Part shown: positions 8,742 through 17,091 of the stretch, piece after piece
Layout: each line of letters starts with the position of its first letter
Numbering within the stretch: position 1 is the first letter of the stretch
NCBI GenBank assembly: GCA_013043005.1
Contig: JABDOZ010000113.1
Span: 1-33,820 of the forward strand
DNA length: 33,820 bases
Direction: 5' to 3'
Source of the DNA: Flavobacteriaceae bacterium
Lineage (GTDB): Bacteria; Bacteroidota; Bacteroidia; Flavobacteriales; Flavobacteriaceae
The notes under the pieces: generated by a model
Told to the model about the DNA's origin: nothing
The model's database searches: none
What the model saw: the letters and a program-made list of their open reading frames with translations, nothing else
Made by a program: the position numbers and the translations under genes

Positions 8742-9350
8742 TTAGTCTTTTGTTCCGGTAAATGTTGGCATTGTTTCATCACTCCCACTATTTACGCCAT
8801 CTCTGAGAAATACTTTCTTTATAGTCATTAATATGATTTTGAAGTCGAGAACAAAACTTAAATTATTTACGTAATAGACATCGTATTTAAATTTTTCGTC
8901 CCATGAAATAGTATTTCTACCATTAATTTGAGCCCAACCTGTTATGCCTGGTCTTACATTATGTCTTTTTCTTTGCTCCTCATTATATAAGGGCAAATAT
9001 TTTACCAGTAATGGTCTAGGTCCAATTAAAGACATATCTCCTTTAATGACATTAAGAAGTTGTGGGATTTCATCTAAAGATGTTTTTCTGACAAAACTTC
9101 CCATAGCTGTTGTTCGCTCAGCATCAGGCAATAAATTGCCTTCGGCATCTTTCCTGTCATTCATGGTTTTGAATTTAATTATCTTAAATATTTTTTCATT
9201 TTTTCCCGGTCTGGATTGAAAAAAAAACGGCTTTCCCCTATTGCTATATAACAGGACAAGAAATACAATAATAAACACAGGAGAGGCTAAAATAAATATG
9301 AATAGTGCTGCTAATAAATCTAATAGCCTTTTTAAAAATAATTTATACAT
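8742..9350 (-). CDS. Initiating sugar-phosphate transferase (PF02397-type)
   Basis: This 202-aa monotopic membrane enzyme transfers a sugar-1-phosphate from a nucleotide sugar to undecaprenyl phosphate, the first step of lipid-linked glycan synthesis. The start is set at ATG 9350 (MYKLFLKRLLD), the normal beginning for the small PglC-like form; the frame can be extended only to a TTG at 9407. A re-entrant or transmembrane hydrophobic helix at 11-34 precedes the core motifs: FFQSRPGKNEKIF, IIKFKTMN, TSLDEIPQLLNVIKGDMS, LIGPRP and the RPGITGWAQINGRN loop. It is an isolated gene, about 9 kb from the glycan locus further right, and could prime that or any other cell-surface polymer. Confidence 0.9.
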   Translation of the reverse strand: MYKLFLKRLLDLLAALFIFILASPVFIIVFLVLLYSNRGKPFFFQSRPGKNEKIFKIIKFKTMNDRKDAEGNLLPDAERTTAMGSFVRKTSLDEIPQLLNVIKGDMSLIGPRPLLVKYLPLYNEEQRKRHNVRPGITGWAQINGRNTISWDEKFKYDVYYVNNLSFVLDFKIILMTIKKVFLRDGVNSGSDETMPTFTGTKD

Positions 9351-9451
9351 GGAGAAACTGGGATATTCTTTGTTATTAATCAGTTCGATAAATTTTGAAA
9401 GTTTCAAAGATAACCCTTTTAAATAATTAATAAAATTTTAAATATTCTTAT

Positions 9452-9479
9452 CAAATTTATATTGGTACTTTTACAACAA
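9452..9479 (-). promoter_or_regulatory. Putative promoter of the sugar transferase
   Basis: On the minus strand TTG (9479-9477) and TAAATTTG (9459-9452) are separated by 17 bases, a consensus fit. A second -7-like octamer, TATCTTTG (9412-9405), lies closer to the ATG at 9350 and overlaps the rejected TTG start. The promoter shares the AT-rich gap with the divergent peptidase gene, whose own -7 candidate TACTTTTA (9466-9473) is weaker. Confidence 0.5.
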
Positions 9480-9499
9480 TTTTAAAAATCCTAAGTATT

Positions 9500-10813
9500 A
9501 TGAAATTTATTCGTGTTTTTTATGCAGCACTTTTTATTCTTTTTCTCTATAGTTGTAAAACTCAACACAACATTGTCCCTCAAGCTGCTACAGTTTCTAA
9601 TTTTCAGAAATTAGCATCCATTAAAAACGTTGTAAGTATTGAAAAAAGGGAGCCTGTAAGTCATTTTGATGAAAACTACGAGATCTGGTTTGAACAGCCT
9701 ATTGACCATAACGATTTATCTAAAGGAAACTTTAAACAACGTGTTTTTTTAGGATTTGAAAACGACACACTTCCGGTAATAGTAATATTAAGAGGCTATG
9801 GAATTGGTCCAGAACGAGCAAGCGAATTAGCGGACCATTATAAAGCTAACCAGTTGACCATTGAGCATCGCTACTTTAACGAATCTCGTCCCGAAGAAAT
9901 TGATTGGAATACACTTACACTTGAAAATGCAGCAAAGGATCAAAAGATAATCATAGATGCAATTAAACAAATACTTTATCCAAATGCTAAATTTGTTTCA
10001 ACCGGAATTTCTAAAGGATGCCAGACAACCATGGCACATCGCCGATATTTCCCAAATAATGTAGATGCTTCTGTTTGTTATGTTGGGCCTTTAAATTATC
10101 AACGCGAGGATCCTAGAGTTTATTCGTTTTTAAAAAATGTGAGTACAGAAGAAGACCGACAAAAGGTAAAAGCATTTCAAGAACTTTGTTTTGAAAATAG
10201 AGCAACTCTTTTAGAAATGATGAAAGAAGAAGCTGAAGAGAAAGATATGACTTGGGAATTTGGTGTAGACAAAGCTATTGACTATACTATTTTGGAATAT
10301 TCATTTGCTTTTTGGCAATGGGGTTTACCTATTAGCGTAATTCCAAGTGGAAATATTTCGACAGAAGAAATTTACAAACACTTAATCGATGTTGTTGGAT
10401 ATGGTTTCTTTGAGGAGAAAGCTGTAACCGATTTACAACCCTATTTTTGGGCAGCTTTAACCCAGCAAGGAATTTATGGATATGAGACTGCACCTTTTAA
10501 AAAGTATTTAAATACTGAAGAGATCTACAAATTCGATTGGGCTTTTCCTGAAGGCATTACAAAAGAATATGACTTAAAACCAATGCAGGATATTAAATCG
10601 TTTTTAGATACATCTGCCGATAAAATGCTTTTCATCTATGGTGAGTATGATGCTTGGAGTGCAACAGCAGTTGAATTACCTGAAGATGCCTCAAAAAGAG
10701 AAGTTTACAAATTTGTACGACCAAAAGGTAATCACAGAGATAGAATTCGCAGTTTTAATGAAGAAAGTCAAAAGGAAATTTATGGGATAATTGATGGATG
10801 GATTGAAAATTAA
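9500..10813 (+). CDS. S28-like (PS-10) prolyl tripeptidyl peptidase lipoprotein
   Basis: This 437-aa serine hydrolase resembles the PS-10/S28 group, which removes tripeptides or cleaves after proline. The N-terminus has a lipoprotein signal (ALFILFLYSC, Cys19), placing it on a membrane facing the periplasm or surface. The catalytic triad can be read as S171 in GISKG, D384 in YGEYDAWS and H412 in KGNHRDR. The motif IEHRYFNESRP after the first strand is typical of the family and contributes to the active-site region. Length fits. It is transcribed away from the sugar transferase and ends against the minus-strand rpsU. Proline-directed cleavage would supply substrates related to the hydroxyproline operon 1.4 kb away, but this connection is only positional. 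Confidence 0.85.
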   Translation: MKFIRVFYAALFILFLYSCKTQHNIVPQAATVSNFQKLASIKNVVSIEKREPVSHFDENYEIWFEQPIDHNDLSKGNFKQRVFLGFENDTLPVIVILRGYGIGPERASELADHYKANQLTIEHRYFNESRPEEIDWNTLTLENAAKDQKIIIDAIKQILYPNAKFVSTGISKGCQTTMAHRRYFPNNVDASVCYVGPLNYQREDPRVYSFLKNVSTEEDRQKVKAFQELCFENRATLLEMMKEEAEEKDMTWEFGVDKAIDYTILEYSFAFWQWGLPISVIPSGNISTEEIYKHLIDVVGYGFFEEKAVTDLQPYFWAALTQQGIYGYETAPFKKYLNTEEIYKFDWAFPEGITKEYDLKPMQDIKSFLDTSADKMLFIYGEYDAWSATAVELPEDASKREVYKFVRPKGNHRDRIRSFNEESQKEIYGIIDGWIEN

Positions 10814-10922
10814 ATTACGCTCGTTTTTTAAGTTATTTACCGTAATTGCGTTTTCTAATCTTTTACTGGTAGCTGGTTATTTGTTACTATTTACCTATTT
10901 AATTGTTATTTTTAAAACTTAA
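10794..10922 (+). CDS. Possible 42-aa single-helix membrane peptide
   Basis: A short frame starts at ATG 10794 inside the 3' end of the peptidase gene, overlapping it by 20 bases in another frame, and ends at TAA 10920-10922. It encodes a basic start (MDGLKIKLRSFFK) followed by one hydrophobic stretch (NLLLVAGYLLLFTYLIVIF) and a lysine-threonine end. The layout, positive inside then one helix, is that of small membrane peptides. It fills nearly the whole gap before rpsU. T-rich DNA readily encodes hydrophobic residues by chance and I know no family for it, so the call is weak. Confidence 0.3.
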   Translation: MDGLKIKLRSFFKLFTVIAFSNLLLVAGYLLLFTYLIVIFKT

Positions 10923-10932
10923 AATTTTAACG

Positions 10933-11127
10933 TCAGACCTCAAGTTCCCTCAAATACTGCTCTCTATACTGAGCCTTTTTTATAGTTTTCCTTCTTTCCT
11001 CAGATTTTTTAGTGTATTGTTGATGCTCTCTTATTTGCTGCATTAATTTTACATTTCTATGCTTTCTTCTATAGCGCTTTATAGCCCTATCAATATTTTC
11101 GCCTTCTTTAACTTCAATTTTTAACAT
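10933..11127 (-). CDS. rpsU: Ribosomal protein bS21, probably a paralogue
   Basis: This 64-aa basic protein is bS21: it begins MLKIEVKEGENIDRAIKRYRRK, the conserved N-terminal half, and ends in an arginine/lysine-rich helix. bS21 sits on the 30S platform; in Bacteroidota it helps sequester the 3' end of 16S rRNA so that Shine-Dalgarno sequences are ignored. The second half (RNVKLMQQIREHQQYTKKSEERR) is unlike the form I recall as usual for Flavobacteriia, suggesting a second copy. The ATG lies 12 bp after the rpoD stop, so the two are cotranscribed. The leader (TAGGATAGAAAACCATTTAC) has no GGAGG, whereas main rpsU genes in this phylum commonly carry an extended Shine-Dalgarno for autoregulation. 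Confidence 0.88.
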   Translation of the reverse strand: MLKIEVKEGENIDRAIKRYRRKHRNVKLMQQIREHQQYTKKSEERRKTIKKAQYREQYLRELEV

Positions 11128-11139
11128 GTAAATGGTTTT

Positions 11140-12003
11140 CTATCCTAAATAAGTTTTCAAAATTCTATTTTTTGACTTGTGTCTAAGTCGTCTGATGGCT
11201 TTTTCCTTAATTTGCCTAACACGCTCCCTGGTTAGATCGAAGGTTTGACCAATTTCCACCAAACTCATGGGTTGCTGGCTGTTTAATCCGAAATAAAGTT
11301 TGAGAACATCTGCTTCTCTGGGAGAAAGCTTACCTAATGCTCTATCGATTTCTAATCTTAACGAATCATGCATTAAATCTTTGTCTGGATTTGGCGATTC
11401 TTTGGATATGACAACATCGTAAAAACTAGATGTTTCTCCTTCTTTTAAGGGAGCATCCATAGAGACATGCCTTCCTGAGTTTTTAATAGATGTTTTAACG
11501 TCAGAGAGAGTCATATCTAACTCTTTTGCTATTTCCTCTGCACTTGGTGGGCGTTGCTTTGACTGTTCTAAAAATGAATATGTCTTATTAATTTTGTTTA
11601 TAGTACCTATTTTATTTAGCGGCAGCCTTACTATTCTAGACTGTTCAGCCAAGGCCTGTAATATTGCCTGGCGTATCCACCATACTGCATAGGAGATAAA
11701 CTTAAAACCTCTTGTCTCATCAAATCTCTTTGCTGCTTTTACCAAACCAAAATTCCCTTCATTTATTAAATCAGATAGTTTTAATCCTTGATTTTGATAT
11801 TGCTTAGCTACGGAAACCACAAATCTTAAATTGGCATTCACCAATTTCTCTAAGGCTATTTGGTCTCCACTTTTTATTCGTTGTGCTAGTTCAACTTCCT
11901 CGTCTGCAGTAATTAATGAAAGTTTACTTATGTCTTGTAGGTATTTTTCTAATGATTTGGAATCTCGGTTGGTAACTTGCTTCGTTATCTTAAGTTGCCT
12001 CAT
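11140..12003 (-). CDS. rpoD: RpoD-type sigma-70 factor
   Basis: This 287-aa sigma factor has the short layout of Bacteroidota RpoD, lacking the N-terminal region 1.1 of Proteobacteria. Region 1.2 is at about 17-45 ([26 protein letters not shown]), region 2 at 50-125 ([40 protein letters not shown]), region 3 at 130-210 ([19 protein letters not shown]) and region 4.2 ends in [17 protein letters not shown]. It directs RNA polymerase to TTG/TAnnTTTG promoters. Several positions ([28 protein letters not shown]) differ from the main flavobacterial RpoD as I remember it, so it may be a second RpoD-like sigma; a genome comparison would settle this. It heads a two-gene unit with rpsU. Confidence 0.9.
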   Translation of the reverse strand: MRQLKITKQVTNRDSKSLEKYLQDISKLSLITADEEVELAQRIKSGDQIALEKLVNANLRFVVSVAKQYQNQGLKLSDLINEGNFGLVKAAKRFDETRGFKFISYAVWWIRQAILQALAEQSRIVRLPLNKIGTINKINKTYSFLEQSKQRPPSAEEIAKELDMTLSDVKTSIKNSGRHVSMDAPLKEGETSSFYDVVISKESPNPDKDLMHDSLRLEIDRALGKLSPREADVLKLYFGLNSQQPMSLVEIGQTFDLTRERVRQIKEKAIRRLRHKSKNRILKTYLG

Positions 12004-12035
12004 ATAAAAATTGTGCTTTTAAAAATTTAATATTT

Positions 12036-12065
12036 ATAACCTAATCTAATTTTTTTAAAAAGCAA
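12036..12065 (-). promoter_or_regulatory. Weak candidate promoter of rpoD
   Basis: On the minus strand TTG (12065-12063) precedes TAGGTTAT (12043-12036) by 19 bases. Only TAnnTT of the -7 consensus is kept. A TAAATTTT nearer the ATG is an alternative. Confidence 0.3.
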
Positions 12066-12092
12066 GAAAATGACCGTTTTTATCCATTTTTA

Positions 12093-12134
12093 ATCAAAAA
12101 ATAAGCAAAATCCATCAAAAAATGAGTGAAATCC
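12093..12134 (-). repeat. Two adjacent 21-bp direct repeats upstream of rpoD
   Basis: Units 12093-12113 and 12114-12134 are contiguous and differ at three positions (on the plus strand both start ATCAAAAAAT and end in AAATCC). Two copies one after the other at exactly two helical turns, about 30 bp upstream of the putative -33, look like a regulator site. No regulator is identified. The rest of the 193-bp gap 12004-12196 is AT-rich with no other signal seen. Confidence 0.5.
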
Positions 12135-12196
12135 TCCAAAATTGAAGTTTTTTGATTTTTTACTCCTCTATGCAAAAACTTTTATCAATATCGTAT

Positions 12197-13444
12197 TCAA
12201 AATCTTCTATCTGGATTAAATGGACTTAAATTTAGTGATGTATTTTTATCTGAAATGATTTCTGAAACCAATTTCCCGGTTGATGGTCCTAAGCTCCAAC
12301 CCATCATTGTATGACCAGTTGCTATAGTTAAGTTGTTGCACGTTGTAGTTCTTCCTATGTATGGGATTCCATCCGGAGTACATGGTCGCAAACCACAAGA
12401 AGCATTATTAATTTCTGTTTGCTCAATCATTAATCCTTTGTAATAAGATTCTCCTGCTTTTGCAATTGCACGAACCCTGTTTTTACTTATATGGTGGTTG
12501 ATGCCACCAATTTCCATTGTGCCGGCAAATCGGGTAAATCCATTCATTGGAGTCACAGCAACTTTGGCTTCCACTAAAATGGAAGGCAATTGTATTCCCG
12601 TATGCCGATTTACATTTATTCTATAACCTTTGCCAGCTTCTATTGGAATTTTGAGGTCTAACTTTTTTGTCAACAATGGGCTCCAACTTCCAGCAGCCAA
12701 AACAACTTCGTCTGCTTGTACTTCTTGTTTGTTTGTGATAATTTTTGAGATTTTATCATCCGAAACTTTAATGTCTTTTACCTCTTCATTTAAAAGAAAT
12801 GTTACACCTTTGGATTTTAAATAATCAACTATTCCGTTCATAAATTCACTCGGAGTTGTATGAGCATCACATAAGTAAAAAACAGCTCCTTTAATATTCA
12901 TGTCAACATTCGGCTCCAGTTTCTTCACATCTTCCTTTGATAGATTTTTTACGTTCAAACCTTCTTTAATTCCCAATTGACCAATTTTCCATTCCTCCTC
13001 TCCTGCCTTTTCAGTTTGATAACACATTAAAAGTCCTTTGCGCTCATAATGAAAATCAAAATCTTCGGATTTTTTAATGTCTTCAAACAAATCTCTTCCA
13101 AGAAGATTTATATCTTTTAATAAAGGAATTGCTTTTTCAACTTTTGATCTGGTTGCCGATTTTTTAAACGCCCAAAACCATTTTAAAAAATCACTATTTA
13201 GTCTTGGTTTTACATAAAAGGGACTTGAAGAATTCATCATCCACTTGATACCTTTAGTTATCAAACCGGGTGCTGCTAATGGAATAAAATGACTCGGTGT
13301 AATGTATCCAGCATTTACAAAAGATGCTCCGGAAGTAATATCAGATTTGTCAATAATAGTAACCTGATGACCTTCTTTTTGAAGATAATAGGCAGAACAA
13401 AGTCCTATAATTCCGCCACCAATAATAATTACTTCTTTTGACAT
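12197..13444 (-). CDS. FAD-dependent D-hydroxyproline (D-amino acid) oxidoreductase
   Basis: This 415-aa flavoprotein of the DAO family is predicted to oxidise cis-4-hydroxy-D-proline to 1-pyrroline-4-hydroxy-2-carboxylate, step two of hydroxyproline breakdown. The N-terminal dinucleotide fold is clear (IIIGGGIIGLCSAYYLQKEG, then VTIID). The substrate/FAD C-terminal motif (SCGLRPCTPDGIPYIGRT ... TGHTMMGWSLGPSTGKLV) is that of DadA-like D-amino acid dehydrogenases. It is the last gene of the operon, one base after the epimerase gene. The assignment to hydroxyproline and not D-alanine rests on its neighbours. Confidence 0.87.
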   Translation of the reverse strand: MSKEVIIIGGGIIGLCSAYYLQKEGHQVTIIDKSDITSGASFVNAGYITPSHFIPLAAPGLITKGIKWMMNSSSPFYVKPRLNSDFLKWFWAFKKSATRSKVEKAIPLLKDINLLGRDLFEDIKKSEDFDFHYERKGLLMCYQTEKAGEEEWKIGQLGIKEGLNVKNLSKEDVKKLEPNVDMNIKGAVFYLCDAHTTPSEFMNGIVDYLKSKGVTFLLNEEVKDIKVSDDKISKIITNKQEVQADEVVLAAGSWSPLLTKKLDLKIPIEAGKGYRINVNRHTGIQLPSILVEAKVAVTPMNGFTRFAGTMEIGGINHHISKNRVRAIAKAGESYYKGLMIEQTEINNASCGLRPCTPDGIPYIGRTTTCNNLTIATGHTMMGWSLGPSTGKLVSEIISDKNTSLNLSPFNPDRRF

Positions 13445-13445
13445 A

Positions 13446-14456
13446 TTATATCACTTGAAATCCATGAGCATAAGGATCATGGTCATCATCAATAATGATA
13501 GTATTAAATCCATAAACTTTCGCCCAACCTTGAATGCTTGGTAAGATTGCTTTTTTATCGTTTAAAGTAGTTTCTTCTTCAATTCGACCAATGAATTTTG
13601 AACCGATATAACTTTCATGAATGAACTCTTCACCTTTTTTCAGCTTTCCTTTGGCGTGCAATTGGGCCATTCGCGCTGATGTTCCTGTGCCACAAGGGCT
13701 TCTGTCTATTGCCTTATCACCATAAAACACAGCATTTCTTCCTGATGATGATTGGTCAATAGGATTACCTGTCCAAAGCATATGAGACACATTTCTTATT
13801 GTATCATTTTCTGGATGAACAAACCAGTCTGGATACTTTTTATTGATTCTATCTCTAACTACCTGCGAATATTGAATAATCTTGTTTGCTGTAAAGTCGT
13901 GAACACCAGAAAAATATTGTTGAGGTTCTACAATAGCATAGAAATTTCCGCCATAAGCCACATCAAAAGTAAGTTCTCCTAATTCTGGACAATCAACAGT
14001 TAATCCTTCTGCAGCTAAATAGCTTTTAACATTGGTTAGTTTAACCCAATCGACTTTATTGCCTGTTTGTTGGTATTCAATTTCCACCAACCCAGCAGGT
14101 GCTTCCATTTTAATTTTTCCAGGAGTTTTTGGAGTTATCAACCCTTCTTCAATAGCAATTGTAATTGTTCCAATGGTTCCGTGTCCGCACATTGGCAAGC
14201 AACCAGAAGTTTCAATAAACAAAATGGCAAAATCGTTTTCAGGATCATGTGGTGGATACAAAATACTGCCACTCATCATATCATGTCCTCTCGGTTCGAA
14301 CATCAATCCTTTGCGAATCCAGTCATATTCCTTTAAAAAATGCAGACGCTTTTCATTCATATTTACACCTTTTAACTCTGGTCCTCCTTTTTTGATCACT
14401 CGAACAGGATTTCCGCAAGTATGCGCATCAATGCAATGAAATGTGTGACGAGACAT
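13446..14456 (-). CDS. lhpA: 4-hydroxyproline 2-epimerase
   Basis: This 336-aa member of the proline racemase superfamily interconverts trans-4-hydroxy-L-proline and cis-4-hydroxy-D-proline, the entry step of the pathway. Two catalytic cysteines are both present: C90 in MCGHGTIG and C255 in DRSPCGTGTSA. This rules out the trans-3-hydroxyproline dehydratases, in which one cysteine is replaced. The N-terminal IDAHTCGNPVRVI and the FEPRGHDMMSGSI motif fit the epimerase group. It abuts the aldehyde dehydrogenase gene without a gap, is cytosolic, and has normal length. The symbol follows common use for the epimerase in this pathway (also hypE/HyPRE). Confidence 0.93.
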   Translation of the reverse strand: MSRHTFHCIDAHTCGNPVRVIKKGGPELKGVNMNEKRLHFLKEYDWIRKGLMFEPRGHDMMSGSILYPPHDPENDFAILFIETSGCLPMCGHGTIGTITIAIEEGLITPKTPGKIKMEAPAGLVEIEYQQTGNKVDWVKLTNVKSYLAAEGLTVDCPELGELTFDVAYGGNFYAIVEPQQYFSGVHDFTANKIIQYSQVVRDRINKKYPDWFVHPENDTIRNVSHMLWTGNPIDQSSSGRNAVFYGDKAIDRSPCGTGTSARMAQLHAKGKLKKGEEFIHESYIGSKFIGRIEEETTLNDKKAILPSIQGWAKVYGFNTIIIDDDHDPYAHGFQVI

Positions 14457-16040
14457 TTAGATCTTATCTGTAGTTTTTTTATTATTTATCAATCTTGAGA
14501 TACCTAAAGGATTATTGTTTTTCAATTCTTCAGGTAACAGCTCATTTGGCCAATCCTGATAGCTGAATGGTCTTACCCAGCGTTTTATGGAATCAATTCC
14601 AACAGCAGTAAATCGACTGTCTGATGATGCAGGATAAGGTCCGCCATGAACCATGGATGGACACACCTCAACACCGGTTGGAACACCATTATAAATTATG
14701 CGTCCTACTCTGTTTTGGAGTGCGTCAATTACTCCTGAATACATTGGAACTTCATCCTTTTCTGCTATAAAGGTTCCTGTTAACTGCCCTTCTAATTTGG
14801 AAATAATTTTTTCTAACTGCTTGGCGTCTTCACATTGCACAACCATAGAGAAAGGACCAAATACCTCCTGATGCAAGGTTGTGTTTTCCAAAAACGTTTT
14901 CCCTTCAACTGTTGTGATAGTTTGTCGTGCATAATTCGATTGAACATCAGAATCAAAATCTGCTACTACCTTTAAATCTGTCTGTGCTAAAGCCTTAGCC
15001 TTATTGTTTTCGTATGCTCCAATAATATTTGGATGTAGCATGCAAGAAGGCTCAATTTTCACTATTTCATTTGAAAGTGTAGAGATGAAATTATTCAAAA
15101 CTTCACCTTTAATTCCCAATAATAATCCTGGATTGGTACAAAATTGACCTGTTCCTAAAGTAATAGAACCGGCGTATGTATTAGCTAAACTGTCTCCATT
15201 CTTCTCTAAAGCCTCAGGTAATATAACCACTGGATTAACACTACCCATTTCAGCAAAAACCGGAATTGGTTCTTCACGTTGTGCGGCAAGATCTAACAAA
15301 GCTCTTCCACCACGAATGCTTCCTGTAAATCCAACCGCTTTAACACTAGGATGACTAACCAATTGCTGTCCAACTTCAATTCCACTGCTGTTAATATTTG
15401 AGAATACTCCATTTGGCATTCCTGTTTTTTGAGCCGCTTTTACAATAGCAGAAGCTACTAACTCTCCAGTTCCAGCATGCATTGGATGCGATTTCACAAT
15501 TACCGGACAACCTCCTGCCAATGCTGCTGCTGTATCACCTCCTGCTGTTGAATAGGCTAATGGAAAATTACTGGCACCAAAAACCACAACTGGTCCCAAA
15601 GGAACCAACATTTTTCTTAAATCTGGTTTTGGTACAGGTTCTCTATCTGGAATTGCTGTGTCAATGGATGCTTCAACCCAGGAACCTTCTTCAACTAAAT
15701 CTGCAAAGGAACGTAACTGGAAAATAGTTCTTCCTCGTTCTCCTTTTGCGCGACCTTCCGGTAATCCTGTTTCGGAGCAATAGGTTTTAACCAACTCATC
15801 ATCTAATGCTAAAATTTCATCAGCAATTGCATTTAAAAAGGCTGCTTTTTGCTTTCCAGATGTTTTTTTAAATTTTTTAAAGGCTTTAGATGCTAAAGCT
15901 ATTGCTTCATTGATTTCATCTTGGATTGCTTCCGTATAAATAGGTTCATTCTCTATGTTTAGTTGAGGATTAAATGTTTTATAGGTTGTACTTCCTTTTG
16001 CAGAAAGGTTTTTTCCAATATAACTTTTTCCTGTGATCAT
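14457..16040 (-). CDS. 2,5-dioxovalerate (alpha-ketoglutarate semialdehyde) dehydrogenase
   Basis: This 527-aa ALDH-superfamily enzyme oxidises alpha-ketoglutarate semialdehyde to alpha-ketoglutarate, the last step, feeding the TCA cycle. The long form with MITGKSYIG at the start and an extra C-terminal region is typical of the type III KGSA dehydrogenases. Catalytic residues are visible: lysine in GGCPVIVKSHPMH, E264 in FAEMGSVNP, and nucleophile C301 in GTGQFCTNPG. Its start overlaps the deaminase stop by 4 bases (ATGA), implying translational coupling. The same enzyme can also serve sugar-acid or glucarate pathways, but here the neighbours point to hydroxyproline. Confidence 0.91.
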   Translation of the reverse strand: MITGKSYIGKNLSAKGSTTYKTFNPQLNIENEPIYTEAIQDEINEAIALASKAFKKFKKTSGKQKAAFLNAIADEILALDDELVKTYCSETGLPEGRAKGERGRTIFQLRSFADLVEEGSWVEASIDTAIPDREPVPKPDLRKMLVPLGPVVVFGASNFPLAYSTAGGDTAAALAGGCPVIVKSHPMHAGTGELVASAIVKAAQKTGMPNGVFSNINSSGIEVGQQLVSHPSVKAVGFTGSIRGGRALLDLAAQREEPIPVFAEMGSVNPVVILPEALEKNGDSLANTYAGSITLGTGQFCTNPGLLLGIKGEVLNNFISTLSNEIVKIEPSCMLHPNIIGAYENNKAKALAQTDLKVVADFDSDVQSNYARQTITTVEGKTFLENTTLHQEVFGPFSMVVQCEDAKQLEKIISKLEGQLTGTFIAEKDEVPMYSGVIDALQNRVGRIIYNGVPTGVEVCPSMVHGGPYPASSDSRFTAVGIDSIKRWVRPFSYQDWPNELLPEELKNNNPLGISRLINNKKTTDKI

Positions 16041-16957
16041 GAATTTAAATTTTTATAATCTGGTAATGTTGGTCTTGTTTTTAAACTGTCTTCAATTATT
16101 TTTATAACATGCTTGCGTTCTTCTCCGAATAATGGTAAACGAGGAGCGCGAACATTTTCTGTACCAATTCCAGTATAAACTTCTGCCAGTTTTATATTCT
16201 GTACTAATTTAGAGTTTATATCTAACTCTAACAATGGTAAAAACCAACGGTAAATTTCTAATGCTTCCTGAATCTTTCCAGCTTTTTGAAGTTCGTAAAT
16301 AGCAACCGTTTCATCGGGAAATGCACAAACCAATCCAGCAATCCATCCATCGGCTCCCATTAGTAAACTTTCAAGTGCAACTGTATCCACTCCTGTCATA
16401 ATTTTTAATCGGTCGCCAAATCGGTTTTTAATTCTAGTAACATTAGTCGTATCTCTTGTAGATTCTTTTACCGCTTCTATATTGTCGCAATTAACAAGTT
16501 CTTCGAACATATCGAAGGTCACTTCAATTTTATAGTCCACAGGATTGTTATAAATCATTATCGGTAATGATGTGTTATTAGCCACTGCTTTAAAATATTC
16601 TACGGTTTCTGTATCTCCAGCCTTGTAACGCATTGGTGGCAACATCATAAGCCCTTCTGCTCCATCTTCTTCTGCTTGTTGCGCAGCTTTTATGGCACCT
16701 TTTGTAGATTGTTCTGCCACATTCATTAAAACAGGAACTTTTCCTTTTACTATTTCGACAGTTGATGTTGTTAATAATCGTTTTTCACCTTCTTCCAAAG
16801 TACTTGCTTCACCCAGCGTTCCACCTAATACAATACCATGCACTCCTGCTTCCAGTTGTGCCTTAATATTGGTTTCAAACATGTCTAGGTCGAGTTTGTC
16901 ATCATCTGAAAATTTGGTTGTTACAGCAGGCATTATGCCTTTCCATTGAATACTCAT
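16037..16957 (-). CDS. DHDPS-family 1-pyrroline-4-hydroxy-2-carboxylate deaminase
   Basis: This 306-aa TIM-barrel Schiff-base enzyme belongs to the dihydrodipicolinate synthase/N-acetylneuraminate lyase superfamily. In this operon it should convert 1-pyrroline-4-hydroxy-2-carboxylate to alpha-ketoglutarate semialdehyde with loss of ammonia. The Schiff-base lysine is K164 in EAVKEST and the catalytic tyrosine Y136 in IMIYNNP. The phosphate-free GGTLGEASTL loop replaces the GTTGE motif of DapA. It is the first gene of the four-gene operon, divergent from the AraC regulator. True DapA activity cannot be fully excluded from sequence, but the context argues against it. Confidence 0.88.
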   Translation of the reverse strand: MSIQWKGIMPAVTTKFSDDDKLDLDMFETNIKAQLEAGVHGIVLGGTLGEASTLEEGEKRLLTTSTVEIVKGKVPVLMNVAEQSTKGAIKAAQQAEEDGAEGLMMLPPMRYKAGDTETVEYFKAVANNTSLPIMIYNNPVDYKIEVTFDMFEELVNCDNIEAVKESTRDTTNVTRIKNRFGDRLKIMTGVDTVALESLLMGADGWIAGLVCAFPDETVAIYELQKAGKIQEALEIYRWFLPLLELDINSKLVQNIKLAEVYTGIGTENVRAPRLPLFGEERKHVIKIIEDSLKTRPTLPDYKNLNS

Positions 16958-17091
16958 TTTAATACCTTTTTGATGGTGTAAAATTACTTTAGATTCTCTA
17001 TAAATTTCAATGGACTTTTATCCATAGTTAATATTATATTATCCTTTTTATTTAATTAACCTTATTAATAGAGTATTATTTGCGTATTTTT
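16958..17091 (-). promoter_or_regulatory. Control region of the hydroxyproline operon
   Basis: This AT-rich gap must hold the divergent promoters of the catabolic operon and the AraC-type gene. A short inverted repeat, ATGGA-N6-TCCAT (17010-17025), is the only palindrome seen and is a candidate operator. No TAnnTTTG octamer is present on the operon strand, which fits an activator-dependent promoter. Confidence 0.4.

Noticed and set aside
9351-9407. N-terminal extension of the sugar transferase from TTG 9407
   Set aside because: The extension starts at a rare codon inside a TATCTTTG promoter-like octamer, and the ATG at 9350 gives the normal PglC-like N-terminus.
12114-12150. GGAGGA on the minus strand considered as a strong Shine-Dalgarno of a leader peptide
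   Set aside because: The nearest ATG is about 20 bases away and the frame has only 11 codons; spacing and length do not support translation.
14032-14439. Long plus-strand frame opposite the epimerase gene
   Set aside because: It is antisense to a well-conserved enzyme gene, lacks recognisable motifs and is explained by the coding strand's codon pattern.
16037-16957. DHDPS-family gene considered as dapA of lysine synthesis
   Set aside because: It overlaps the KGSA dehydrogenase gene and sits with the epimerase and D-hydroxyproline oxidoreductase; the loop GGTLGEAS differs from the DapA motif.
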